DNA from: an uncultured Bacteroides sp.
GTDB taxonomy: Bacteria; Bacteroidota; Bacteroidia; Bacteroidales; Bacteroidaceae
DNA length: 46,159 nt
Assembly: GCA_944322355.1 (NCBI GenBank)
Contig: CALUOT010000017.1
Span: 1 to 46,159, forward strand
Reading direction: 5' to 3'
Within the stretch, counting starts at the first letter, position 1. Every line of letters starts with the position of its first letter. A program made the position numbers and the translations under genes. Below are positions 23,637-32,550 of the stretch, one piece after another. The notes under the pieces are model-generated. The model was not told where the DNA came from, did not search any database, and worked only from the letters and a program-made list of their open reading frames with translations.

Positions 23637-24662
23637 ATGGAACAGAAAAAGAACCGTATACTCATCACCGGTGCCAGTGGATTTGTAGGCAGTTTCTTGG
23701 TGGAAGAGGCGTTGTGCCGGGGAATGGATACCTGGGCAGGCATCCGGGCTTCAAGCAGCCGACGCTACCTGCAAGACCCCGCCATCCAATTCCTAGAGTT
23801 AGACTTTGCCCATCCGGACCTATTGGAAAGCCAACTGGAGGCGCATCGGCGTCGATATGGTGCCTTCGACTATGTGGTCCATTGTGCCGGCGTGACCAAG
23901 TGCGTGGACCCGGCGGAGTTCGAACGGGTGAATTACGGACAGACGCGAGACTTCGTCGAATGTCTCCGCCGACTCGATATGGTGCCTCGTCAATTCGCTT
24001 TCATCAGTACGCTGAGTGTGTTCGGTCCCGTACACGAAAAGACGTATGAGCCTATCCGGGAAACCGACACTCCCCAACCCAACACGGCTTATGGACGCAG
24101 CAAGCTGAAGGCGGAACAATATTTGCAAAGTCTGACGGACTTTCCTTGTGTCATTTACCGTCCTACGGGTGTTTACGGACCCCGGGAGAAAGACTATTTC
24201 CTCTTGGCAGCGTCCATTAAGAAGCACACGGACGTAGCGGCCGGATTTCGTCGGCAAGACCTGACGTTCGTCTACGTAAAGGACGTGGCGCAAGCCGTCT
24301 TCCTGGGATTGGAGAAGGGCGAAAAAGTAGTAGGGCGCACGTATTTCTTGACGGACGGGGAGGTATACGGTAGCCGTACCTTCTCGGATCTCATCATCCG
24401 TGAATTGGGACATCCGTTTGTCATCCGGTTCACTTTCCCTTTGTGGGTGCTGAAGGGGGTGTCCCTGCTTGCGGGGTGGTGGGCAGGACAGCGAGGACAA
24501 ACCAGCACACTCAATAAAGACAAATATCATATAATGAAACAACGTAACTGGCAATGTGACATTACACCCGCCCTGCGTGAACTGGGTTATCGCCCGGCTT
24601 ACGACCTGGACAAGGGGGTAACAGAAACCATGGCCTGGTATAAAAAAGAAGGATGGCTTTAG
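23637..24662 (+). CDS. NAD-dependent epimerase/dehydratase family protein, possible 3-ketosphinganine reductase
   Basis: 341 residues from ATG 23637; an upstream TTG (23625) is less likely. The Rossmann motif is ILITGASGFVGSFLVEEALC, and the catalytic tetrad of extended SDRs is visible: ISTLSVFGPV (Ser) and TAYGRSKLKAE (YxxxK). A hydrophobic stretch near residue 270 (FPLWVLKGVSLLAGWW) suggests membrane contact. From memory, the 3-ketosphinganine reductase BT_0972 of B. thetaiotaomicron belongs to this family, and the downstream PAP2 gene fits a lipid role. That link is an inference, not a match I could check. The stop overlaps the next gene by 10 bases. Confidence 0.75.
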   Translation: MEQKKNRILITGASGFVGSFLVEEALCRGMDTWAGIRASSSRRYLQDPAIQFLELDFAHPDLLESQLEAHRRRYGAFDYVVHCAGVTKCVDPAEFERVNYGQTRDFVECLRRLDMVPRQFAFISTLSVFGPVHEKTYEPIRETDTPQPNTAYGRSKLKAEQYLQSLTDFPCVIYRPTGVYGPREKDYFLLAASIKKHTDVAAGFRRQDLTFVYVKDVAQAVFLGLEKGEKVVGRTYFLTDGEVYGSRTFSDLIIRELGHPFVIRFTFPLWVLKGVSLLAGWWAGQRGQTSTLNKDKYHIMKQRNWQCDITPALRELGYRPAYDLDKGVTETMAWYKKEGWL

Positions 24663-25621
24663 TAGATATATTCAAGATGGTAGATACCCGTAAGGGACTG
24701 TTCGCCATAGAGAAAGTGGCACTCATCTATAATGGGCTGACGTCGGTATTGATTCTATTCCTCTTTCAGCGGATGGATCATCCCGTGCAGATGTTGACGG
24801 ACCGTGTACTGATTGCAGGCATGACGCTCCTGCTGATGTATCTGTACCGCTTGGCGCCGTGCAAGTTTTCGGCTTTCGTCAGGGTAGCCATTCAGTTGGC
24901 TTTATTGTCCTATTGGTATCCGGATACCTATGAATTCAACCGGCTGTTTCCTAACCTCGACCATCTTTTCGCTTCGGCTGAGCAATGGATTTTCGACGGA
25001 CAACCTGCCATCACCTTTGCCGAACGTTTTCCCTATTTGTGGATTAGCGAGCCGCTCAACATGGGGTATTTCTTCTATTATCCCATGATGTTGGTCGTCG
25101 TCCTGTGGTACTTCATCCGACGCTTCGACCTGCTGGAGAAAGTGTCGTTTGTCATCATTTCCTCTTTCTTCATTTATTACTTCATCTACATCTTTCTGCC
25201 TGTGGCCGGACCGCAGTTCTACTTCCCGGCCATCGGCATGGATCACGTGGAGCAAGGCATCTTCCCGGCCATCGGTGACTATTTCGACCATCATCGCGAG
25301 CTGCTGCCGGGGCCTGCGTTCGACAAGGGATTCTTTTATAGCCTGGTGGAATACTCGCAGGAGGTGGGTGAGCGCCCTACGGCTGCTTTCCCTTCTTCCC
25401 ATGTCGGCATTTCTACCATTCTGATGATTATGGCCTGGCGGGGGAGCCGTAAGCTATTCTGGGGACTGATGCCTTTCTATCTGTTTCTTTGTCTGGCTAC
25501 GGTGTACATTCAGGCACACTATGTTATTGATGCCTTGGCCGGTTTCCTCTCAGCTTTCGGGCTGTATGTGCTCACGACACGGATGTTCAAACGCTGGTTT
25601 GTATCCCGAACCCATGAATAA
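24653..25621 (+). CDS. PAP2-superfamily membrane phosphatase/transferase
   Basis: 322 residues with about six membrane spans. The family catalytic histidine block is FPSSHVGISTILMIMAWRGS near residue 245, and AHYVIDALAGFLSAFG (HxxxD) closes the site. YFFYYPMMLVVVLWYFIRRF and FIYIFLPVAGPQFYF are hydrophobic. This layout (PAP2_3/Aur1-like) occurs in lipid phosphate phosphatases and in inositol-phosphorylceramide-type transferases; the substrate cannot be determined here. The ATG overlaps the epimerase stop by 10 bases, so the two are translationally coupled. It is followed 6 bases later by the MFS gene. Confidence 0.8.
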   Translation: MALVDIFKMVDTRKGLFAIEKVALIYNGLTSVLILFLFQRMDHPVQMLTDRVLIAGMTLLLMYLYRLAPCKFSAFVRVAIQLALLSYWYPDTYEFNRLFPNLDHLFASAEQWIFDGQPAITFAERFPYLWISEPLNMGYFFYYPMMLVVVLWYFIRRFDLLEKVSFVIISSFFIYYFIYIFLPVAGPQFYFPAIGMDHVEQGIFPAIGDYFDHHRELLPGPAFDKGFFYSLVEYSQEVGERPTAAFPSSHVGISTILMIMAWRGSRKLFWGLMPFYLFLCLATVYIQAHYVIDALAGFLSAFGLYVLTTRMFKRWFVSRTHE

Positions 25622-25627
25622 AGTACC

Positions 25628-26893
25628 ATGAAGAAGGGAAGAACATCACCTTGGGCCTGGGTACCCAGTCTGTATTTCGCCGAAGGGCTTCCTTATGTGG
25701 CGGTGATGACGATGGCTGTCATTCTGTACAAGCGGCTCGGCATGAGCAACACGGATATTGCCCTTTATACATCGTGGCTCTATCTGCCTTGGACCATCAA
25801 GCCGCTGTGGAGTCCTTTTGTCGACCTCCTGCGGACCAAGCGCTGGTGGATCGTCGGCATGCAATCGCTCCTGGGTGCTGCGCTGGCGGGTATTGCCTTC
25901 TTTATTCCTACTTCTTTTTACGTACAGGCTACATTGGCTTGTTTCTGGCTGATGGCATTCGCATCGGCCACTCACGACATTGCTGCCGATGGTTTCTACC
26001 TGTTGGGACTGGACGAGAAGGCACAATCGCTATTTGTCGGCATACGCAACACGTTCTATCGCCTGGCCACCATCTTTGGGCAAGGCGTGCTGGTAATGAT
26101 GGCGGGATGGATGGAGACGGCGTGGGGCAACACGGCGCTGGCTTGGAGCCTGACCTTCTACCTGATGGCAGGACTGTTCCTGGCACTCACGCTCTACCAT
26201 GGGTGGATACTTCCCCGTCCTTCTACCGACACTCGTTCCACCGGAAAAGGCGGCTGGAGGCAAGTGACACGCGACTACGTGGACACCTTCACCGGTTTCT
26301 TCCGCAAGGAGCACTTGGGACTCATCCTCTTCTTCCTGCTGACCTACCGGTTGGGAGAAGCCCAACTGACTAAGATTGCCGTCCCCTTCCTGCTGGACGA
26401 CCCGGCCCAAGGCGGATTGGGACTTTCTACGGCGGCCGTGGGGATGGCTTACGGCACCATCGGGGTCGTCGCCCTGCTGCTGGGGGGAATCTTGGGCGGC
26501 TGGATGGCTTCCCGTCGGGGGCCGGCCCGCCTCTTGCTGCCCATGGCCCTAGCCATCAACCTGCCCGATTTGCTTTATGTCTACCTGGCCGTTGCTACCC
26601 CTTCCCACTTAAGCATCGTCACCGCCTGCGTGGCTGTCGAACAGCTGGGTTACGGCTTCGGCTTTACGGCCTACACGCTTTTCCTCATCCACATCGTTGC
26701 CCAAGGGCAGCGCCGCACGGCCTATTATGCCATCGGTACGGCTTTCATGGCCCTGGGGATGATGCTGCCCGGTATGCCCGCCGGATGGCTTCAGGCACAG
26801 ATGGGCTACACGGGTTTCTTCCTCTGGACCTGCCTGTGTACGCTGCCCGGCATTGTCGCCGCCCTCCGGGTGAAACACCTCTTCCGCCTCTAA
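25628..26893 (+). CDS. AmpG-like MFS transporter
   Basis: 421 residues with about twelve membrane spans. The N-terminal sequence WVPSLYFAEGLPYVAVMTMA and WLYLPWTIKPLWSPFVD is typical of the AmpG/Acatn subgroup of the major facilitator superfamily. AmpG imports anhydromuropeptides, but relatives carry acetyl-CoA or lipids, and the substrate here is open. A central cytoplasmic loop (TRDYVDTFTGFFRKEHLG) separates the two halves. It is the third gene of the epimerase/PAP2/MFS operon, so a role with a lipid or envelope precursor is plausible. Array D starts 16 bases after its stop, between it and the converging GH2 gene. Confidence 0.82.
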   Translation: MKKGRTSPWAWVPSLYFAEGLPYVAVMTMAVILYKRLGMSNTDIALYTSWLYLPWTIKPLWSPFVDLLRTKRWWIVGMQSLLGAALAGIAFFIPTSFYVQATLACFWLMAFASATHDIAADGFYLLGLDEKAQSLFVGIRNTFYRLATIFGQGVLVMMAGWMETAWGNTALAWSLTFYLMAGLFLALTLYHGWILPRPSTDTRSTGKGGWRQVTRDYVDTFTGFFRKEHLGLILFFLLTYRLGEAQLTKIAVPFLLDDPAQGGLGLSTAAVGMAYGTIGVVALLLGGILGGWMASRRGPARLLLPMALAINLPDLLYVYLAVATPSHLSIVTACVAVEQLGYGFGFTAYTLFLIHIVAQGQRRTAYYAIGTAFMALGMMLPGMPAGWLQAQMGYTGFFLWTCLCTLPGIVAALRVKHLFRL

Positions 26894-26908
26894 CGTTTCT
26901 CACTGTCG

Positions 26909-27110
26909 ATGACATACGCTTGTCACTACTTGTGACATACGCTTGTCACTACTTGTGACATACGCCTGTCACTACTTGTGACATACGCCTGTCACTACCT
27001 GTGACATACGCTTGTCACTACCTGTGACATACGCTTGTCACTACTAGTTTCATACGGTTGAAACAAGTAGTTTCATACGCCTGAAACTATTCATGAGATA
27101 CGCTTCTTGC
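26909..27110. repeat. Array D: 23-bp palindromic mini-array with covarying arms
   Basis: Nine units with an exact 23-base period; the TACGC/TACGG centres start at 26915, 26938, 26961, 26984, 27007, 27030, 27053, 27076 and 27099. A unit is a 6-base arm, a 6-base centre (TACGCT, TACGCC or TACGGT), a 6-base arm and a 5-base spacer (TACTT or similar). Units 2-6 use GTGACA/TGTCAC. Units 7 and 8 use GTTTCA/TGAAAC, with both arms changed together. Unit 9 is degenerate. It lies between converging genes, so it is in both 3' UTRs. Confidence 0.95.
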
Positions 27111-27112
27111 AA

Positions 27113-27146
27113 GCAGCCTCCACCGGGAGGGACCGATGGAGGCTGC
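27113..27146. terminator. Hairpin between MFS and GH2 genes
   Basis: GCAGCCTCCA (27113-27122) pairs with TGGAGGCTGC (27137-27146), a perfect 10-bp stem with a 14-base loop. It lies 11 bases past the GH2 stop and follows array D. No strong T-tract follows on either side, so it could be a bidirectional terminator of the weak type. Confidence 0.6.
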
Positions 27147-27156
27147 GGCATCCCGT

Positions 27157-30021
27157 TTAAGGGATCATCTGTATCCGGAAGTTGCCGGCAAACACTCGTC
27201 CGCCGGAAGTGGACAGTTGCTGGATAGCGGGGTCGCTCTTTCTTCCTTTCTCGGGTCTGCCCAGCACATCCGTCAGGACGGATAGGCAGTCGGGCTTGTC
27301 GGCACGGTGTTCCATGTATCCCTCCGTGGTGATGTGCAGGCGGGTTTCGCGGCCGACGCATTCGATGCGTTTCACCTCCTTCATGCCCGCCGCTTCGGGA
27401 CTGTCTATCCTGCCGCCCCACAAGCCCAGTACGCCTGCCGAACGTTTGTTGGGATAAGCATCGTGCGGACCTAATCCCAACCAGTGCAACGTTTCGGCCC
27501 CGACCGTCTGTACCTTCATGCCGACCAGGGGCAGATAAGGCACCTGCACATGAGGCTCTAATTGATAGTTCACGCTGAGTACGCCTTGGCGGTCTACGGT
27601 ATACGTATACGATACGCTGAAACGGTTGGACGCATCAATCTGATAGTCTACTTCGGTACGGATGGTGACTTCCCGGTTATTTTTATCGACTTTCCAAGTC
27701 CGCACCGTCGGCGTAAAGTGGGTCATGTCCGGCAATCCGGGCAGGTTTTTCTTGCCGATAATGGAGCGGTCGCTGATGTCGAGCCGGTGCCAGATGACGG
27801 GTTCGATGTCTTGCACCACCGGATGTTCCTGCTGCGAGGCCGAAACCAGCATACCGGTCTTCGGACTGAATACATACTTGGCCTGTCCCACCCGGATGGC
27901 GGTCAGTTCCTCTTCTTCCACCTGAATATCCTGTCCCGCATCGACAGCTTCCGCCATGCCCTCGGTAACCAGTTCCACCGAATTGCATCCCAGCACAGAG
28001 CCGTCCGGCCGGTGGAACGTCAGCCGGTAATAGTAAATCGCCTGCGACTCTACCTCGCCCAACTTGTCGGCAGGCAGCGTCAACCGTGCCGAAGCGTGCG
28101 GGATGGCTTGCAGCGTAGTGGAGGCCGTGTCGAGCCGCTCCCCGTCCTTCCACAAAGACCAGCCGATGCGGATGCTGCCCAGGTTCGTAAAGTCGAAGTC
28201 GTTCTGCACCGTGACAGGGACCGAACGTTGTCCCGGGACGAAAGACACTCGTTCTTTCACCGGATAGATCGGCGCATAGACCGCCTTCGCTTCCCAGAAG
28301 TCCGGCGTAGGCCTGCGATAAGAATCCACAATGCCATCCCATCCGGCTCCGTCGATACGCAGCAGCAGGTCGCCTTTGTTCTGGTCGTTCCGTTTGATAG
28401 CCGGGTTGCGCACCGGTGTCTTGATGCCTTGGTCAGCCCACATCCAGATGGCTGCTCCTGCTCCTGCCGGATGCCGGGTCAGTCCGCGCCAGCGTTCTTT
28501 CAGTCCGCCCATGCCGATTTCTCCGTAGGCATGCGTGTATTCGGTCGTGATGATGGGACGGTCCGCATGGGCAGCCAGACTGTCATACTCGTCGGCCGCC
28601 CAATAGTGGGGAGCCAGAATATCAATCTCACGGGGCAACCACGTTTCATGCCGCCAGGGCAACAACACGGGGCGCGTCGGGTCCAAAGCTTTCACCAGCT
28701 TCACCGATGCCATGTGCATGGACGAAAGCGGGTCTTCGTTGCCCACCGACCAATAAATCACCGAAGGACTGTTCTGATCACGGACCACCGTCTCATAAGC
28801 CCGTTGCAGCGCGGCGTCGTAAAGTGCCGGGTCATAAACCTGATTGCCCGCACCACCCATCGATACTTCACCTCCTACATACATACCCAACTCATCGCAG
28901 AGTTCCACAAAGCCCTTGGCATGCGGATAGTGTGCGGCACGTACATAGTTGATGTTGGCTTCCTTCATCAAGCGAATGTCCTGTTCCCACTGTTCGCGGG
29001 TTGTGGCACGTCCTACATCGGGATATTCGTCATGCCGGTTCACTCCCCGCAACTTCACTGCTTGCCCGTTGATGCGGAACACACCGCCTTCTGTGGATAT
29101 TTCCCGGAAACCTACCCGCACCTGGCGTACATGGCTGGCTTGGCCTTTCTCCAATAGCTCGACACGCAAGTCATACAGATAAGGTGTCTCGGCCGTCCAT
29201 GGATGAGGTTTCTCCATCTGGAAATCTTTGTAAATCTCCCGTCCGGTGGATACGTGGGCAGGCACGGTGGTCTCTTGGCTGAGCACGGTATTCCCTTCAG
29301 CGTCTGTTAACGTAAAGCGCAACACGTAAGGTTCGCCCGGACTGGGATAGTTCCCCGGCAAAGTCTCCTTGTGTTTGTCGCCCACCATGACACGCACCCT
29401 CAGGCAAGCATCTTCGTAATCGGAGTCGAAGTCGGTTTGTGTCACCACTTGGTCAATCCAACGCTTGGCTGGCATGGATTCCAACGTCACATCCCGGTAG
29501 ATACCTCCCAATGTCCAGTCGTCGAACGTGTCGAACTTATAGCTTCGGCTCACCTGCTTGACACGTACAGCCAACCGGTTTTTTCCTTTCTCCTGCAGTT
29601 TCCCGGTGACGTCGAACGCGAACGAATTGTATCCGCCGTCGTGTGTGCCGATGTAGGCTCCATTCAGCCAGACTTCAGCCGAGGCCCATACACCGCCGAA
29701 GTGCAACAACACCCGTTTGTCCTCAAAACCTTCGGGCGTATCAAAATCGCGAAGATAGAAACCCTCGCTGGCTTTGTCTTCTTTGAATCCGCGATAAGTA
29801 GGTTCTTCATAACCCAATACCGCCCAATTGGACGGAACCGGAATCTCGTCAAAACCCTTCCCTTGGAAAGTCGGTTGGTAAAAATCCTTCCACCGGGTGG
29901 CTTCGCTCTCATTCTCAGCCAACCGGAACAACCAAGTCCCGTTCAGGCTGACCGTTTCTTGGGCACCTAAGAAACAGGTCACCCAACCTAATAATAATGT
30001 TATAAGTCCTAATCTTTTCAT
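27157..30021 (-). CDS. Secreted GH2 family glycoside hydrolase (beta-galactosidase-like)
   Basis: 954 residues. MKRLGLITLLLGWVTCFLGA is a Sec signal. The GH2 sugar-binding domain covers about 22-185, an Ig-like domain 190-305, the TIM barrel 310-590, and C-terminal beta domains the rest. The acid/base Glu is in WSVGNED (E429) and the nucleophile Glu in TTEYTHAYG (E494). KLRGVNRHDEYPDVG before them is the GH2 signature. The C-terminal part resembles the beta-galactosidase small-chain domain (VGAETLHWLGLGPHDAYPNK). It cleaves beta-galactosides or beta-glucuronides; specificity cannot be assigned. It lies downstream of the GH106 remnant in the same locus and is probably transcribed with it. Confidence 0.88.
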   Translation of the reverse strand: MKRLGLITLLLGWVTCFLGAQETVSLNGTWLFRLAENESEATRWKDFYQPTFQGKGFDEIPVPSNWAVLGYEEPTYRGFKEDKASEGFYLRDFDTPEGFEDKRVLLHFGGVWASAEVWLNGAYIGTHDGGYNSFAFDVTGKLQEKGKNRLAVRVKQVSRSYKFDTFDDWTLGGIYRDVTLESMPAKRWIDQVVTQTDFDSDYEDACLRVRVMVGDKHKETLPGNYPSPGEPYVLRFTLTDAEGNTVLSQETTVPAHVSTGREIYKDFQMEKPHPWTAETPYLYDLRVELLEKGQASHVRQVRVGFREISTEGGVFRINGQAVKLRGVNRHDEYPDVGRATTREQWEQDIRLMKEANINYVRAAHYPHAKGFVELCDELGMYVGGEVSMGGAGNQVYDPALYDAALQRAYETVVRDQNSPSVIYWSVGNEDPLSSMHMASVKLVKALDPTRPVLLPWRHETWLPREIDILAPHYWAADEYDSLAAHADRPIITTEYTHAYGEIGMGGLKERWRGLTRHPAGAGAAIWMWADQGIKTPVRNPAIKRNDQNKGDLLLRIDGAGWDGIVDSYRRPTPDFWEAKAVYAPIYPVKERVSFVPGQRSVPVTVQNDFDFTNLGSIRIGWSLWKDGERLDTASTTLQAIPHASARLTLPADKLGEVESQAIYYYRLTFHRPDGSVLGCNSVELVTEGMAEAVDAGQDIQVEEEELTAIRVGQAKYVFSPKTGMLVSASQQEHPVVQDIEPVIWHRLDISDRSIIGKKNLPGLPDMTHFTPTVRTWKVDKNNREVTIRTEVDYQIDASNRFSVSYTYTVDRQGVLSVNYQLEPHVQVPYLPLVGMKVQTVGAETLHWLGLGPHDAYPNKRSAGVLGLWGGRIDSPEAAGMKEVKRIECVGRETRLHITTEGYMEHRADKPDCLSVLTDVLGRPEKGRKSDPAIQQLSTSGGRVFAGNFRIQMIP

Positions 30022-30041
30022 AATATAGAGCCTCTCCCCAT

Positions 30042-30134
30042 CCCTCCCCCGAAGGGAGGGGGTTTTATGCTGCTTGTTTATAAATAAATAATTAATTAGA
30101 GCCCCTCCCCTTTGGGGGGAGGAGGGAGGGGGCT
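30042..30134. repeat. Paired C/G-rich hairpins upstream of the GH2 gene
   Basis: CCCTCCC-CCGAA-GGGAGGG at 30042-30060 is a perfect hairpin. A second imperfect C-rich/G-rich dyad with AGCCCC and GGGGGCT ends lies at about 30096-30134. The copies share flanks (AGAGCC before, TTTTA after) and look like one repeated element. They sit between the GH106 remnant and GH2, so they may attenuate readthrough into GH2. Confidence 0.7.
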
Positions 30135-30135
30135 T

Positions 30136-30692
30136 TTATTGAACAACTAGTTTCACTTCTCCCGTGATGCCCGAAGGAATCAGTTTGTCTTTCGGCGTGA
30201 TGACTTCCGGATAGGCATACTGCCGGTTTCTTTGCCGTTGACATACACCCGGGCTACATCGCGCAAACTTTCCAGACAGAGGAATACTCCTTGACCGGTC
30301 GGTACTTCGACTCCATGGAAGGTCTTGGTATAGGTAGCCGTGCCCGAATAATACTTCACACCGGGAAGCCCGTCGGACAGTATTACAAAGCCCGATTCCC
30401 ATTCGGCCAATGACAAACGGAGAGGAGCCTTGCCATGCACCTGGTCATAATATACCACACCGCCGATACCGGCACGTTTGTAACCCTCCAAGTCGGCAGT
30501 AATTCCCTCGCGGGTAGTTTCTGTTTCTCCATGAAACCACCACGTTTTGGTCCGACATGAATCTTGCGGCTGACTGAATCCTTGCCAAAGTCGATTCACA
30601 TCTTCTTTCTCCAGATCCGGTGAAGTCCCCGTATGACACGAAGACAAAGCCAAGAAGACTGAAATCCATGTTGCCAAATTTTTGTACTTCAT
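30136..30692 (-). pseudogene. Remnant of a GH106-type alpha-L-rhamnosidase
   Basis: An apparent frame of 170 residues (30180-30692) starts with lipoprotein signal LALSSC and LWQGFSQPQDSCRTKTWWFH, then GITADLEGYKRAGIGGVVYY, the N-terminal barrel start of GH106 enzymes. It then jumps at about residue 98 to VKYYSGTATYTKTFHGVEVP and ESLRDVARVYVNGKETG, the C-terminal sandwich. So the central catalytic part, several hundred residues, is missing. A further break near 30230 shifts the frame: YAYPEVITPKDKLIPSGITG continues in another frame to 30136, with a second stretch lost before it. A full enzyme is about 900-1100 residues. It retains an intact operator/promoter and is probably non-functional. Confidence 0.85.
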
Positions 30693-30724
30693 AACTTCTT
30701 ATTTACATTGCTATTTTCTGGTTA

Positions 30725-30791
30725 CAAAGTTAATCCTCTTGTCCCAAACGCAGATGGATTACCGTTCAAAAGCATGGATTGTGGTTCAAAA
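30725..30791 (-). promoter_or_regulatory. Paired operator and promoter (site 1) upstream of the GH106 remnant
   Basis: On the plus strand, ATGGATTACCGTTCAAAA (30754-30771) and ATGGATTGTGGTTCAAAA (30774-30791) form direct repeats 20 bases apart; read in the direction of transcription these are TTTTGAAC...TCCAT. The minus-strand -7 box TAACTTTG is at 30732-30725. The geometry is identical to sites 2 and 3. A paired direct repeat overlapping the -33 region suits an AraC-type activator such as a hybrid two-component regulator. Confidence 0.85.
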
Positions 30792-30818
30792 CTATCTTTG
30801 AAAGAGAACTGAAAAAGA

Positions 30819-32443
30819 CTATTGGCTTATACTTTGTACAATTCTTGAAGCGATGATTTCTTGTCCGTCTTCCACCATATGTACTCCGTCTTCTGCATAA
30901 TAGTCCAATATTCCGATCAATGGCGTATGGATATCCACTATGTCGAAGCCTTGGCTTAGGGCTGCATTTTTCAATTCCGGAATCAAATGCATCAATCGTT
31001 TGCCAGAACCCTGATATTTGGCACTTACTCCTTCTTCCCGAATAGGTGGGGGAGTAACATAAATAAACTGGGTTTTATTCCCTTTGCATAGTTTGTGCTG
31101 CTTTATTTTAGCCAAAAGCGAACATAGATTTTGTGGTATCTCCTGCTGTTTCTGGCAAAAGACTTTTTTAGTGTCGTTAGTACCCAAGCACACGATGACG
31201 TAATCATATCGTTTTTTTCGGCTTGTGCTTTGTTCAAGAATGAATCTATATTTTTGAGTGCATTTAAATGACTTTTTCCATTATTATCGAATCCTATGGT
31301 TCTTCCGCTTTCAGAAAGATTCACAATAGAAGCTTTCGGCATCATTTTTCTCATCTGGTCTACCCATCCACCTTTTTTCTCGGCATTAGAATCTCCGATA
31401 ACTAATATGCTGTATTTCGAATCCGTCACTATCTGTTTGTACGGAAGCAGCCCCAAGGCTTGTGGTATTTGTTCATGTCTGCCTTCAAACAATGTTAAGG
31501 AAATATTCCTATATTTACGATATAAATGTACATGCCGATCAAACAACTTGGCGTTTTCTTTATAATGAGGATTTATGCGTTTCGCAACCAAACTTATTAT
31601 TTCTTCTGGTGATACAAGGTCTGAATCTTGAAAAGCTTGTTGCATAATGCACCCCATATCGGAAGTCTTATATTTCAATTCACCAACCAATCTATTATAC
31701 ATATTTAATGAATGAGTGATGGGAACCGATCCTGTGTAACCGTCATGCACACCTTCATAAATGTATAAATGAGCATTTTTTCGTTTCTCTATCGGAAAAA
31801 CTTGGTATAACGGCGAACGGTGAACAGCCTCTTGTGTGCATAGTTTCCCCTCCTTGTCCGGTATGGCTTTCAGAATGTCGTTCGCGTATTTTTGCTTTCG
31901 ACCTACAGATTTCCAATACCATGCTTCAATGTCAGATATGGGTGCCCACGCCGAAAAGGATTTCACTGGATAGTCCAAATTCATATAAGCTGCCAATGTG
32001 GCCAAACCTCCTCCTGATACACCAATCACATGCACATCTTCTGGATCGGCGTGAGTATGTTTCAAAGCATACTGAATGGCATCCTCTATATCACTCAATG
32101 CCCACTCGCTCACCATGGCTTGCGAGGTCCTATTGGCTCCACGGAAATCCGGATGGATATAATTCCAATCGCGCGCCATTATTTCTTTTGTCAAAGGATC
32201 AGCTTGATTGTAGGATCCGCTCCAAGTATGCAGGCTGACGATCAATGGTTGCGGTCTTTTACTGCTTGATTTATACATATATGCATATTGAATTTTTCCA
32301 TCTTTAGTTGAGGGGATTTCTACTTTTTCAAATGCAGGGTTCCATGTTTTCTGAGACGTATCATCCCAAGTCGGTTTTTGCTGACCATATGCTGTGAAAT
32401 AGCAAAAATACAAGAGTAATACCAATGCGACTGTTTTCTTCAT
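30819..32443 (-). pseudogene. Alpha/beta-hydrolase + SGNH esterase fusion, split by a frameshift at an A7 run
   Basis: The first frame (32443 to 31103) starts MKKTVALVLLLYFCYFTAYG, a Sec signal, then an S9/alpha-beta hydrolase domain with GVSGGGLATLAAYM (nucleophile Ser) to about residue 290. An SGNH domain starts with YSILVIGDSNAEKKGGW. At 31218-31212 the coding strand has GAAAAAAAC; after it the SGNH domain continues only in the -1 frame (30819-31193): YVIVCLGTNDTKK, FIYVTPPP and YYAEDGVHMVEDGQE, giving blocks III and V. In the original frame about 35 unrelated residues follow. The whole is a carbohydrate-deacylating bifunctional enzyme, about 541 residues if joined. A_AAA_AAC in frame is a canonical -1 slippery heptamer, so frameshifting, phase variation or decay are all possible. 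Confidence 0.85.
31212..31218 (-). promoter_or_regulatory. A7 homopolymer / A_AAA_AAC slippery site
   Basis: Seven T on the plus strand are seven A on the coding strand, read in frame as gaA-AAA-AAC. A -1 slip, or an added base, joins the two halves of the SGNH domain. No downstream stem-loop was confirmed, so programmed frameshifting is unproven. Confidence 0.6.
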
Positions 32444-32477
32444 ATTCTATGTCCTTTTTTTATAGTATTTGTGACAA

Positions 32478-32545
32478 CAAAGTTAATTCTCTCGTTCCAA
32501 ACGCAGATGGACTACCGTTCAAAAGACATGGATTGTGGTTCAAAA
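32478..32545 (-). promoter_or_regulatory. Paired operator and promoter (site 2) upstream of the esterase fusion gene
   Basis: ATGGACTACCGTTCAAAA (32507-32524) and ATGGATTGTGGTTCAAAA (32528-32545) are direct repeats 21 bases apart. The -7 box TAACTTTG is at 32485-32478 on the minus strand, with the first repeat starting 29 bases from its outer end, as at sites 1 and 3. Flanking sequence is also nearly identical to site 1 (CAAACGCAG), suggesting duplication of the promoter. Confidence 0.85.
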
Positions 32546-32550
32546 CATAC

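Noticed and set aside
26909-27110. CRISPR array
   Set aside because: Units are 23 bp with only 5-base spacers that repeat, and there are no cas genes. The same holds for the other mini-arrays.
27562-29157. 531-residue plus-strand ORF opposite the GH2 gene
   Set aside because: It overlaps catalytic GH2 coding sequence and shows no recognisable domain.
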